In this document: one piece after another, positions 1 to 8,292 of the stretch
How positions within the stretch are numbered: position 1 is the first letter of the stretch
Layout: each line of letters begins with the position of its first letter
Origin: Chlorogloea sp. CCALA 695
GTDB lineage: Bacteria; Cyanobacteriota; Cyanobacteriia; Cyanobacteriales; Chroococcidiopsidaceae
DNA: 42,968 bases
Reading direction: 5' to 3'
Assembly (NCBI RefSeq): GCF_003003885.1
Contig: NZ_PVWN01000038.1
Coordinates: forward strand, 1-42,968
The notes under the pieces: model-generated
Told to the model about the DNA's origin: nothing
The model's input: only the letters and a program-made list of their open reading frames with translations
Databases searched by the model: none
Made by a program: the position numbers and the translations under genes

Positions 1-181
1 GTTTCATCATTGTGGTCTGTTTTTCAGCCCTATTAAATAGCTCTTTTTGTGGCTGGTTTGATCGCAAATTGCTGTAAATTTCTTGGGTGAGCGCAAATAC
101 TACTACTGTGAATCAATTAGGGAGATGTGACAACCACTTTGCATGGCTTGGGCATTGCCAGAACCGAGTTGCGCGAGTAAA

Positions 182-595
182 TTAAGAATGCTGGTATTTC
201 TGATTTATTGTTTTCAATCGCCGTAGTTCTCCGGCAATTTTTCGTTTAGCATAACGGCTCTTAGCTTCTGCCAACACTAAGGTCATAGTTCCAGGGTTAG
301 AATTGCAAATAACTAATGCTGCTTCCAAAAAAGTTTCAGGAGTAATTTTTTCATACTTGCACAGCATCTCTAATCCGTCGCGGAGTTCATCTTCTAGCCG
401 AACAGCTAGACGCTTGCTGATTTGAGGTAGATTGCTAACTTCTGGAGGAGATGTTGTTTGAGGAAAGGAAGCATTTTCTAGTTCTGGACTTGGTACGCTT
501 AGACTACTAGAACCAAGTAATGAAGTGTTCCTCACTGGCACATCTTTTCTCTGCTGGGCTTTAAGTTTAATTTGACTAAGCAAATCGTCTGTCAT
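182..595 (-). CDS. Small ribbon-helix-helix-like ParA partner protein
   Basis: A 137-residue protein. The first 60 residues are Ser/Pro/Gln-rich and look disordered. Residues about 60-100 (KRLAVRLEDELRDGLEML, then a helical stretch) resemble a ribbon-helix-helix fold, and the C-terminus is basic (KSRYAKRKIAGELRRLK). Its start overlaps the end of the upstream parA by 4 nt (ATGA), so the pair is probably translationally coupled. Small RHH proteins after a ParA usually bind the centromere and stimulate the ATPase. That role is inferred from position and fold resemblance, not from a recognised family. The fragment left of it (1-181) shows no supportable gene. Confidence 0.6.
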   Translation of the reverse strand: MTDDLLSQIKLKAQQRKDVPVRNTSLLGSSSLSVPSPELENASFPQTTSPPEVSNLPQISKRLAVRLEDELRDGLEMLCKYEKITPETFLEAALVICNSNPGTMTLVLAEAKSRYAKRKIAGELRRLKTINQKYQHS

Positions 596-1353
596 GATTT
601 TACCTCCTGAATTTTTTGAACCAGCACTTCAAAGGGATATTCTAGACCCCCATATCCCAAATCAGATAGCATAACTTTCTGATTAATCGCTTTTTCAAAC
701 TGATCTGACTCTCGAATTGAAGGTAGTACAGGGCTGTCCATCTCCGCCATTGCTTCAATAGAACGACGGCTCTTAAGTGTTTGGTTAAAACCAACCCATT
801 TATCTCGAAAGGGAACTGTACCAATAACTTTGCCCGTAAACGCCCCAATCTCTGTTAGTTCCTCAACTAAAGCCAATGTGCGGACTAATGAATTAAATCC
901 TTTGATTGACGCTTCCGCCGGAATTACAAGAGCATCCGCAGCGCCAACCGTAGCTAAACAAATTTGAGTCTGCTGCGGTGGTGAATCAATTACACAGAAC
1001 TGAAATGCTGAAGCAATCGGTTTAAGTCTCTGCCGTAAAACCATAGCACTAGAACCAAGCATGGACAGATACTCTTGGGCCTGAATTAAAGCATCGTCAG
1101 AGGGTAGTAGATATAAATTGTCATTGATAAGATATAAGCTATCCTCAATTGCTACCTGTTTTTTAAGTACCTCTAACAAGCTAGGACTATTACCGTCTAA
1201 ATCCACTCCTAACCAAGTTGTCAAGTTATTTTGTGGGTCGGCATCTACGGTTACTGTAGGATAGCCCAAACTAGCAAGTTTTCGGCTAAGAAACAAAGCA
1301 ATGGTGCTTTTGCCCTGTCCTCCAGATAAAGATGCACAAGTAATAATAATCAT
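592..1353 (-). CDS. parA: ParA-family partition ATPase
   Basis: A 253-residue P-loop ATPase of the MinD/ParA type. The Walker A region at residues 7-16 reads SLSGGQGKST. The GKST core is intact, but the signature lysine normally found at the start of the ParA box (KGG) is replaced by serine. The VDADPQNNLTTWLG switch follows near residue 37, and CVIDSPPQ near residue 120 fits Walker B. The family drives DNA segregation through ATP-dependent non-specific DNA binding. It is followed by the RHH-like partner with a 4-nt overlap, forming a parAB-type operon. The AT-rich repeat region to its right (1370-1660) is the natural place for its promoter and centromere. Confidence 0.85.
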   Translation of the reverse strand: MIIITCASLSGGQGKSTIALFLSRKLASLGYPTVTVDADPQNNLTTWLGVDLDGNSPSLLEVLKKQVAIEDSLYLINDNLYLLPSDDALIQAQEYLSMLGSSAMVLRQRLKPIASAFQFCVIDSPPQQTQICLATVGAADALVIPAEASIKGFNSLVRTLALVEELTEIGAFTGKVIGTVPFRDKWVGFNQTLKSRRSIEAMAEMDSPVLPSIRESDQFEKAINQKVMLSDLGYGGLEYPFEVLVQKIQEVKS

Positions 1354-1462
1354 AAAGACCTCTAGAAACCCCGACTGAAAAGATACCCCTAATCAGTGGG
1401 AGTAGTTTACTCTATTAAAACTTGTTTGAATTTACATAAAGTTAAATATGTAAGTTTCATTA

Positions 1463-1650
1463 TTACACATTTGGATTATTTATCAAATGGGTAAATTGTA
1501 AAAAGTTAAATTTACACATTTGCACATTTGCACAAACAAATGATTCTATTGTTATAAGTGGAAAAAACTATTCTTCTATCTGCCGCCTAAACAAAGCCGT
1601 AAGTCAAAATCTAAGCATTTTCATATTCTCAAATGTACATATTTGAGAAT
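1463..1650. repeat. Repeats and 26-bp inverted repeat upstream of parA
   Basis: Two copies of TTACACATTTG lie at 1463-1473 and 1512-1522, the second followed directly by CACATTTG at 1523-1530. At 1625-1650 there is a perfect inverted repeat with 10-bp arms (ATTCTCAAAT / ATTTGAGAAT) around GTACAT. The whole 1370-1660 interval is AT-rich and has no supportable gene. Its position upstream of parA makes it a candidate operator or parS-like site. The hairpin could alternatively end transcription of the ShlB relic, but no clear T-run follows it. Confidence 0.45.
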
Positions 1651-2214
1651 TGCTACATTGGCGTGACAGTTAAAAAGGGTTGTAAAACACGGAAAAATAT
1701 ATACCGTTTTCTTGCCATGTTCGTTCGGTAGAAGACACAGAAATTAAAGGAATCCCATAATCGAGACGCGCCGTAAAGCGATCGCTCTGTTGCCAACCTA
1801 AACCCAAACCTACTGAAGCTAAGGAATTAGTGTCTGGAGCCTCCCTGCCAGCATTCCAAGTGCTGCCAATATCTACAAAGGGAGCTATTTGCAAAACTGC
1901 ATTCCAGTCAGGTACGCGTAGAACTGGTAATCTGACTTCCGCCGAAGCGAAAGCCCCATTATCCGTTAGCAGCAAGTCTTGACGATAACCGCGAACGCTT
2001 TGCAAACCGCCCAAACTAAACTGTTCTAACGGCACAAGTGACGTAGTTGATAGCTGGACATTACCGCGCACTAAAAGTAATGTTTCTGGCGCTAACAGTC
2101 GCACCCACTGAGCCTGTTAGCGCCAGGAGAAAAAGCGACTATCAGGTTGTTCTGCGTTAACTGTGGCATCTATTGCACCAACTCCTAAGTTGAATTGTGA
2201 TCGCGCGGCAATTA

Positions 2215-3163
2215 TAGCGCTACGCAAACACGTTGGGACAATGTTTAAATGCAGCATCAACACAGTCGTGAAAGCTATCAAATTCGTTCCACCGCTGCCG
2301 CATCCAGTTTTTGAGTACAAACCACCAATGCTCGATCTTGTTCAAGTCTGGAGAATAGGGGGGAAGATACCATAACTCACATCCAGCCTCTGCCACAATC
2401 TCATCAATTACCTGAGAGTGATGAAAACTTGCATTATCAATGACAATAACATTTCCCCTTTGCAATTGAGGAAGAAGACACTGCTCTAACCACATCTCGA
2501 ACAAGTTGCGGTTACAGGAACCAACAAAGGTCATCGGTGCGAACACCCTTCCTTGGCGTAGTGCTGCAATCCAACTGACCCTTTCAGTACGTTTACCGGA
2601 TTTGAGAGCGTAAAATCTTTGCCCAACTTCGCAGTAGCCATAGAGGTAATCGTCACGATTGTCGATGCCTGCTTCATCAACGTAGACGATCGCATCGACC
2701 GTTTTTGTTTTCAGTCGGTCTCGGAAGGCTTGTCGTTGCTGCTCGTCGCGTTCTTGATATCCGTAAGTTTTTTTTTTCGACTTAAACCAAGCTTACGTAA
2801 GGCATCACTGATATTTTGCTGACTGACATTATCTCCCTACAATAAAGCCATTTGCCCTTGAGTCTTACCTCCATGTTGTTTCGCAAACTCACGAAACTTC
2901 TGCCAATCGGTGATTTTATGTCTATTCCCTTGTTGATAGTGGGTAATTGCTTGACAGTTGCCAGTTTGTTCTTTTCGTTTCAGCCACAAGTCGAGTGTGT
3001 TGCGACTGATGTTCAACATCCGGCTCACATCACTTTTGCGTTCTCCTCGCTCAACTGCCGCAATTGCCTTTTGGCGCAGGTCTTCACTGTAGGGAGCAGA
3101 CATAAATGTTGTTTAGTAAGCTTCTTTTCCTATTGTATGTCTTAACATGAATCTGTAGGGCTA
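2215..3163 (-). mobile_element. IS630-family insertion sequence, 949 bp
   Basis: The boundaries come from the reading frame of the interrupted ShlB gene. TA at 2213-2214 and TA at 3164-3165 are the duplicated target, as expected for IS630 elements. The ends read TAGCGCTACGCAAACACGTT (left) and, on the other strand, TAGCCCTACAGATTCATGTT (right), an imperfect terminal inverted repeat. The transposase stop codon (2220-2222) lies inside the left repeat. The element carries one decayed transposase gene. Confidence 0.85.
2220..3103 (-). pseudogene. IS630-family transposase with nonsense codon and A10 frameshift
   Basis: The N-terminal helix-turn-helix part (from MSAPYSEDLRQKAIAAVERG) runs from 3103 to an in-frame TAG at 2837-2839. 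The frame continues past it as GDNVSQQNISDALRKLGLSR. Relatives I know have Trp there (QLWGDNVS), so TGG has probably become TAG. The frame then shifts by -1 at a run of ten A (complement of 2768-2777) into the catalytic part, with YVDEAGIDNRDD, VIVIDNASFHHS and YSPDLNKIEHWW supplying the DDE residues. The A-run may be a programmed frameshift site, but the nonsense codon makes this copy doubtful as a functional source of transposase. Confidence 0.8.
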
Positions 3164-3693
3164 TACTTGACGAGCATCGCGCTGCGTCCATTCTTGAAAA
3201 AATCTCAGTGCCGAGATCCGAGTTCGTCCTTGCTCATCTGCGCCTTGAGACAGGGGATAGGGCATATCTAGTAAGGAAGTCTCACTCTCTAGGCGACTAG
3301 CACTTATACCCAAAGCAAGCTCCTGACTTGGCGTTTGAATAATTGGCTGGCGCAGAGTTATGTCATAGTAGCGAGATTCAGACTTAATATCTAGCACGTC
3401 AAAAGGTGGCTCAATAACCCGGCTTGAAGTCGTGCCATAGCTAAGGTTGAGCGTACCATTACGAGGATTTAGGGGTAAACTATAACTCGTATCGATTGCG
3501 TTACTACCGTCCGTATTGCTATAACCAACACTAATGCGATCGCCTATTCCGAGTAAATTGCCTTCATTTAGTTGCAAGTTCCGGCGAAAGCTCCCCACGG
3601 CGGGAACTCGCCCGTTATCAATAGTTGTTTGAACAGTGGTACTTTGGGCTTCACTAACATCTGAAGGAATTGCTGTAAAGGAGCTTGATAGTT

Positions 3694-3875
3694 GGTTTAT
3701 CGATGGATTAAAACTTTTATATGCTGCCTGTTTCGTGGATCAATTTCTAAATTTGGATACAACGACAAATTTTGATAGAGTTTTAGCTACTTTAGAAGCT
3801 GAAGTAAAGGCGCGAGACGTGCATATTCAAGTAGTTCTTAAACGATTCGAGACTTTTCCCCCTGTTACCGAATAA
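3694..3875 (+). pseudogene. C-terminal fragment of an unrecognised protein
   Basis: An open stretch ending at 3875 has a protein-like composition (about FIDGLKLLYAACFVDQFLNL, then LEAEVKARDVHIQVVLKRFE). It has no credible start, because its left edge runs into the antisense end of the ShlB relic. It is probably the tail of a gene truncated where the ShlB gene lost its 5' end. No family recognised. Confidence 0.3.
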
Positions 3876-3919
3876 ACTACTCCGAAGGGCGCGATCGCGC
3901 TCAGTCGGAGTTTTAGGAT

Positions 3920-4114
3920 TTGAGTAGCAATGAAGAAGAAAACAACCCAGAGCAAAGCTTGAATGAACTCGAATTACAAGGCGCAACAATGGGCTACTCT
4001 CCGTCGCCTAACGTACACGAAGCGATCAGGATTTGGGAAGAAAACGGAAAACTTATAGAGTTGGGATGGCAGCGAATACCTCCACAGCAAAAATCCAGTA
4101 AAGTACAGCCGTAA
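3920..4114 (+). CDS. Small hypothetical protein
   Basis: A 64-residue protein starting at TTG, with GGAG about 9 nt upstream. It has an acidic N-terminus (SSNEEENNPEQSLNELELQG) and a hydrophilic remainder with NVHEAIRIWEENGKLIELGW. No family recognised. It lies among gene relics, so it may itself be a leftover. Confidence 0.35.
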   Translation: MSSNEEENNPEQSLNELELQGATMGYSPSPNVHEAIRIWEENGKLIELGWQRIPPQQKSSKVQP

Positions 4115-4159
4115 AGTGTCAACCAATCGACCCAGTTTTCGCTCAAGAGTAAACTAAAA

Positions 4160-4387
4160 ATGAACAATCCAACAATTGAAATTACTGCTCCCAAGTTTGA
4201 CCTGTACGAATTTGTAACCCTGTACTAGAACGAGCAAGAACAACACACAAAAGTAGTTAGGCGCTGGTTTGATTACGAGGGCGATCTGTGGTGGTATAAA
4301 ATCCAGGGTTCCGAGGCGCTTTACCCAGAAAATGCTTTAACCGCAAAACCGCAAGTATTTGCGAGCGCCGTCCTAAGCGCCCAGTAA
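4160..4387 (+). pseudogene. Small conserved-type protein with an in-frame stop
   Basis: ATG at 4160 opens MNNPTIEITAPKFDLYEFVT, reaches TAG at 4226-4228 after 22 codons, and the same frame then continues without interruption to TAA at 4385-4387. The second half (KVVRRWFDYEGDLWWYKIQG, then SEALYPENAL) looks like a short cyanobacterial protein of about 75 residues. I have a loose memory of similar proteins but no family name. The stop most simply marks a nonsense mutation. Confidence 0.5.
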
Positions 4388-4388
4388 C

Positions 4389-4468
4389 GGGCTTCGCACC
4401 CTTAACCGATGTTGCGTCAGTCTTACCTAAGTACGCTCGCGACGAAGTCTTCTCTAAAATCGCTCAAA
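4389..4468 (-). pseudogene. Relic of a ribbon-helix-helix family protein (copy 1)
   Basis: The minus strand here reads RAYLGKTDATSVKGAK, which matches the YLGKTDPTAVKGA core of the better preserved relic at 7847-8099. No start or stop is preserved. The rest of 4469-4662, up to the haloperoxidase gene, contains nothing I can support. Confidence 0.4.
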
Positions 4469-4662
4469 AAACGAGTAATCTGAAAGGGTGATAATCAACA
4501 TTATCGTCTCAGTAAAAACTTTGATGACTTCTTCAGAGAAGTTAACCATTAAACTTGACAACTCTTTGCAAACAGGCTGCCCAACGGAAAATTTAATCGC
4601 TCATTTCCAACTGCTAAAACTGTAAAAAACTAATAATTTGTTTTAACAATAGGTACAAGTAA

Positions 4663-6120
4663 ATGAAACTATATATACCCTTTGGAGTAGCAGTAATTAG
4701 CTTATTCTTAACCAATAGCGTGAAAGCTGCTTCCTTAAGTGTAGGCGAAAGTAGAAACGAGATTATTCTATGGAATGAGGTCGCTTTACAAGCGGTACGT
4801 GACACTAGATCCGCTCCCACAATAACAGCACGCGCTCTGGCGATCATGCATACTGGCATCTATGATGCTTGGTCTGCCTACGACTCAGTGGCAATTGGCA
4901 CGATGCTTGGTGATACTCTCCAACGTCCTGAAGCAGAAAATACTTTGGATAACAAAGCCGAGGCAAGTAGTTACGCGGCCTATCAAACTCTAGTAGACTT
5001 ATTCCCGTCCCAGGCTAATCAATTTAACCAAGTAATGACAAGCCTTGGTTACGATCCTAACAACACTTCCACAGACACAAGTACACCCGCCGGGATTGGC
5101 AATGTAGCGGCACAGGCATTACTAGATTTTCGGCATCAAGATGGCTCGAATCAATTAGGCGATCTTAATCCAGGCGCATACTCTGATTACACAAACTATC
5201 AACCAGTAAATAGTGCTGACAAGATCGCTGACCCCAATCGTTGGCAACCGTTATCCATTTCTAATGGGCAAGGCGGCTTCACTGAGCAGAAGTATATTAC
5301 TCCTCACTGGGGACTTGTAACCCCGTTTGCGCTCGAATCTGGTTCGCAAGTCCGACCCACTACTGGTCCTAAGACGACGGCTGAGATGGAAGACTATGAA
5401 AACCAGGCTCAACAAGTCTTCGATCTAGTTACTAACCTTAATGACGAGCAAATAACGATCGCTCAATACTGGTCAGACGGTCCGTCAACGGAAACCCCAC
5501 CCGGTCACTGGAATCTTTTTGCTCAGGAGGTTTCCACCAGAGACGAACACGACCTTGATGATGATGTCCAGATGTTCTTTATTCTGAACAATGCTCTTTT
5601 TGATACCAGCATCGCCGTATGGGATACCAAAAGAGTATACGATTCTGAACGTCCAGTGACAGCTATCCGCTATCTAATTGATGAAGATTGGCAGTCTTAT
5701 ATACCTACTCCTCCTTTCCCAGAATACGTATCGGGACATAGTGCCTTTAGTGCGACTGGTGCTGAAATCCTCAAACTATTTACAGGCAGCGATGCTTTTA
5801 GTGCTTCCTACACGCAACTAGCAGGAAGCTCTCTTATTCCAAACCGACTAGGTCCGGCAACGGATATAACTCTTTCATGGGATACTTTCTCGGCAGCAGC
5901 AGAGGAGGCTGGAATTTCTCGTCGTTATGGTGGTATTCACTTTGAAGATGGAGACTTAGCAGGGAGAGCTATGGGTCGCCAAGTTGGTACGCTAGCGTGG
6001 AATCAGGCACAAACTTACATAGTCCCTGAACCTTCTTCTGTGTTGGGTACGTTTGTATTGGGTGCTTTAGGTGTAAGCGTACTGCTGAAACGTCATAAAG
6101 GAGTAGTCTTTAAAAGCTAG
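4663..6120 (+). CDS. Vanadium-dependent haloperoxidase-like enzyme, PEP-CTERM anchored
   Basis: A 485-residue exported protein. It has an N-terminal signal peptide (MKLYIPFGVAVISLFLTNSV, cleavage near KAA). The vanadate site of the haloperoxidase/PAP2 superfamily is complete: K323 and R330 in KRVYDSERP, S357-G358-H359 in VSGHSAF, and R420 with H426 in SRRYGGIHFEDGD. The C-terminus is a PEP-CTERM sorting signal (VPEPSS, a hydrophobic helix, then KRHKG), read by the exosortase system and common in cyanobacteria. Known relatives oxidise halides with hydrogen peroxide, or act as phosphatases. Substrate cannot be read here. It is flanked by relics and an IS, so it stands alone rather than in an operon. 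Confidence 0.88.
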   Translation: MKLYIPFGVAVISLFLTNSVKAASLSVGESRNEIILWNEVALQAVRDTRSAPTITARALAIMHTGIYDAWSAYDSVAIGTMLGDTLQRPEAENTLDNKAEASSYAAYQTLVDLFPSQANQFNQVMTSLGYDPNNTSTDTSTPAGIGNVAAQALLDFRHQDGSNQLGDLNPGAYSDYTNYQPVNSADKIADPNRWQPLSISNGQGGFTEQKYITPHWGLVTPFALESGSQVRPTTGPKTTAEMEDYENQAQQVFDLVTNLNDEQITIAQYWSDGPSTETPPGHWNLFAQEVSTRDEHDLDDDVQMFFILNNALFDTSIAVWDTKRVYDSERPVTAIRYLIDEDWQSYIPTPPFPEYVSGHSAFSATGAEILKLFTGSDAFSASYTQLAGSSLIPNRLGPATDITLSWDTFSAAAEEAGISRRYGGIHFEDGDLAGRAMGRQVGTLAWNQAQTYIVPEPSSVLGTFVLGALGVSVLLKRHKGVVFKS

Positions 6121-6136
6121 AAGACTTCAGGACACC

Positions 6137-7300
6137 CAGGGATAATTCGTTTCTTAAAGAAATATTAGAATGATTGAAACAAACAAGTTTTGGAAATAAG
6201 ATGGGTGCGAACTTAATCCAATCACTTCAGGAAATTAGAGACTTTCGGGCTTCTCAAGGGAGACGCTATCCTCTATGGCTGATTTTGCTATTAGTGATTA
6301 TGGGAACAATAAGTGGATGCCGAAGTTATTATGCACTGGAAGACTTTGGAGCGCGCCACTACGGAACTGTGAGTGAGAAACTAGGATTAACGGTAACTCG
6401 CCTGCCATCGGACACAACCTTTCGTCGCATCTTGCAGAAACTCGATTTTCAAGCACTTGCACAGCAGTTTGAGCAATGGGTGAATAGCAATTTCACTCCT
6501 GAACCAGGGGAGTGGATAGCAATAGATGGCAAAAGTATCAGAGGAACGGTTACAGAACACAGAACGGCTACCAAAACTTTGTTTCTTTAGTTTCAGTGTA
6601 TAGCCATCAACAAGGAGTCGTGCTTGCTGCCCAACAGTTTGAATCGAATAAGAGCGGAGAATTGAAAGTGGTGCAAACAATACTTGAGGCATTGCAGCTT
6701 GAAGGAGTAGTATTCACCATGGATGCCCTGCACTGCCAAAAAAACTACTAAGCTGATTATTGAGGGCGGCAACGATTATGTTATCACCGTCAAAGGGAAT
6801 CAACCTCGACTACTAACACAACTTAAAACAATTGCCGAAGTTCAAAAACCTTGCGAACGGTTTGTTGATATTGAGAAAAATCGGGGTCGAACGACCTGTA
6901 GACTCGTAAGTGTTTTCGCTGACCTCGGTGGCATCGACTCCGATTGGCTTGGAGCAAAAAGCTTCATTCAAGTTGAACGCATTGGTATCCGCTCTGGAAA
7001 ACAATATTTGCAAACTAATTATTACATTAGCTCTTTAGTCTCAAAGGCAATGACTTTTGCTGAGAAGATCCGACAGCATTGGGGTATTGAAAATCGCTTG
7101 CACTGGGTTAAGGATGTGATTGCAGGTGTTGATACTGCGCCGTTCACTAATCATAATGCCGCTACCACAGGGGTCTATTATCCGCAATATTGCCATCAAT
7201 CTTGCTCGCAAGGGTGGTTATGATTCTTTGACTAAGGCGGAACGATTTCTTGCCCATGACATTGACAAGCTATTTTTACTTTTAGAATGAATTATCCCTG
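6137..7300 (+). mobile_element. ISAs1-family insertion sequence, 1164 bp
   Basis: The ends are inverted repeats beginning CAGGGATAATTC on both sides (6137 rightward, 7300 leftward). A 12-bp direct repeat, CTTCAGGACACC, lies immediately outside at 6125-6136 and 7301-7312 and is the presumed target duplication. It is slightly longer than the 8-10 bp I would expect for the family. The element landed a few bases after the haloperoxidase stop codon. Confidence 0.85.
6174..7290 (+). pseudogene. ISAs1-family transposase with three frameshifts
   Basis: The protein can be followed through three breaks. The first part has the family motifs FRRILQKLDFQALAQQFEQW and WIAIDGKSIRGTV. A base is lost near 6560, after which NGYQNFVSLVSVYSHQQGVV follows in a second frame. 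One A is missing from the A-run near 6739-6745 (HCQK to KTTKLIIEGGNDYVITVKGN). An extra G near 7163 shifts the tail into the frame that ends NIAINLARKGGYDSLTKAER and LFLLLE. A start at TTG 6174 or ATG 6201 is possible. Not expected to be functional. Confidence 0.85.
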
Positions 7301-7304
7301 CTTC

Positions 7305-7440
7305 AGGACACCAACCAATACCTCTCGGTTAAGCCTGTCTCGTCCCTAATTTTGGGCAGGAGGTATGGCTGAAACTCTTGAGCTTCCGTGAGGAAAATCA
7401 TACCGTATTTCTTAACCGAGAAGTATTAGGACACCAACCA
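7305..7440. mobile_element. 111-bp MITE-like inverted-repeat element with 13-bp direct repeats
   Basis: AATACCTCTCGGTTAAG (7317-7333) and CTTAACCGAGAAGTATT (7411-7427) are inverted repeats with one mismatch. Outside them AGGACACCAACCA occurs at 7305-7317 and again at 7428-7440, so one A is shared with the left arm. The interior has no gene but has smaller complementary blocks (GGTATG / CATACC). This fits a small non-autonomous transposon. A 13-bp duplication would suit an IS4-like transposase. Confidence 0.6.
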
Positions 7441-7456
7441 GCTAATTGCCCCAGCC

Positions 7457-7545
7457 TCACAAATCCTTCCGCTCCAAGACAGCTACTCGCTCTTGAAGAT
7501 CGGCGATAGCACCCTTAACGGCTATGGGTCAGTCTGCCCAAGGGT
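7457..7545 (-). pseudogene. Relic of a ribbon-helix-helix family protein (copy 2)
   Basis: The minus strand reads LGQTDP, then after a one-base frame slip AVKGAIADLQERVAVLERKD and a TGA at 7457-7459. This parallels YLGKTDPTAVKGAINDLQDR in copy 3 at 7847-8099. Only the C-terminal coiled-coil part survives. Confidence 0.5.
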
Positions 7546-7584
7546 GGTAGCAATGATTACAGCAAGTATTGTTGGCGATTAATT

Positions 7585-7806
7585 TTAGAATCTTGACCCG
7601 CAAATAGCCTGAACCTGAACTTCAGGCAAGTTCCGATTCTTTTCCCGACAAACCAACACATCAGCTAACCGTCGTTCAGCATAGAACTGATGAGCTAACC
7701 AACCCAAAGGAAGACCAGCCAATAGTCCCACAATCAACCCAATCATCAAGCTAGAAACAAGATTTTTTCTAGTAATAGTATTCTGCCGCTCTACTTTTGC
7801 TAACAT
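7585..7806 (-). CDS. Small single-pass membrane protein
   Basis: A 73-residue protein: a short polar N-terminus (MLAKVERQNTITRKN), one hydrophobic helix with glycines (LMIGLIVGLLAGLPLGWLA, about residues 20-38), then a charged tail with two cysteines. No family recognised. It lies between two ribbon-helix-helix relics on the same strand. Confidence 0.45.
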   Translation of the reverse strand: MLAKVERQNTITRKNLVSSLMIGLIVGLLAGLPLGWLAHQFYAERRLADVLVCREKNRNLPEVQVQAICGSRF

Positions 7807-7846
7807 AGTTCCCTTTTAAACGAATTAAAGTCCGCCAATTAATTCA

Positions 7847-8099
7847 CTACCCAACCAGACGACCTAAAGAGATTAGCTTCCGCTCCACGTTAGCCACCCG
7901 ATCTTGCAGGTCATTTATTGCACCCTTAACGGCTGTGGGGTCAGTTTTACCTAAATACTGAGCGAAGCCCTGCGTGCGCGCTTGCGCTATCGCATCCCTG
8001 ACTATCTCAGCTTCTTTGCGACCTGCGGCGGTGATCGTGCTAAGAGCGTTGTTGCCAGTCTTGGGGAACTCGCGCCCCGACCATCGGTGACTCTGCCAT
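7847..8099 (-). pseudogene. Ribbon-helix-helix family protein, frameshifted (copy 3)
   Basis: ATG at 8099 opens MAESPMVGARVPQDWQQR, then the frame breaks near 8050. A second frame continues AGRKEAEIVRDAIAQ, YLGKTDPTAVKGAINDLQDR, VANVERKLISL to TAG at 7847-7849. RVPQDWQQ followed by GRKEAEIVRDAIAQYLGK is typical of short cyanobacterial CopG-like DNA-binding proteins. Six extra residues (ARTQGF) sit inside the helix because a 33-bp repeat has inserted in frame (7961-7993). Relics of the same family lie at 4389-4468 and 7457-7545. Confidence 0.6.
7961..7993 (-). repeat. 33-bp dispersed repeat, copy 1
   Basis: Reads GCGATAGCGCAAGCGCGCAC followed by GCAGGGCTTCGCT on the minus strand. It is identical to 41001-41033 and can form an imperfect hairpin from its ends (GCGATAGC / GCTTCGC). 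It lies inside the coding region of a ribbon-helix-helix relic. Confidence 0.8.
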
Positions 8100-8292
8100 C
8101 GCTGCTAATTCTGCTATCAGTTACGACTCAAGGATAAACGAAAGTTTTGGTCAAGATCGTAGTATCTTCACTAATTCTTCACGGCAACTAAACCACAAAT
8201 AGTATGTAGGTCGAAGATGCTTGAAATAATACTCAGAAACCAAACCAGATGCTTGCGATAGGCCCAGAAACTCTCAATCCTCTAGAATCGCC

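Larger units (their letters stand above)
1670..3695 (-). pseudogene. ShlB/FhaC-type two-partner secretion transporter, broken by an IS
   Basis: Two pieces on the same strand join into one outer-membrane beta-barrel transporter of the hemolysin activation/secretion type. The upstream piece (3695 to 3166) has FhaC-like features such as NGRVPAVGSFRRNL and ends at RDARQV. The downstream piece (2214 to 1670) resumes with AARSQFNLG and contains the family hallmark FSLGGLQSVRGYRQD, ending in the barrel C-terminus YNPF. Removing the intervening IS630 element and one copy of its TA duplication restores RDARQVIAARSQF in frame. The N-terminal signal and POTRA part is missing beyond about 3695, so the gene was also truncated at its 5' end. 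Transported partner unknown. Confidence 0.8.

Noticed and set aside
4522-4623. 33-codon ORF upstream of the haloperoxidase
   Set aside because: Too short, no clear ribosome site and no recognisable pattern.
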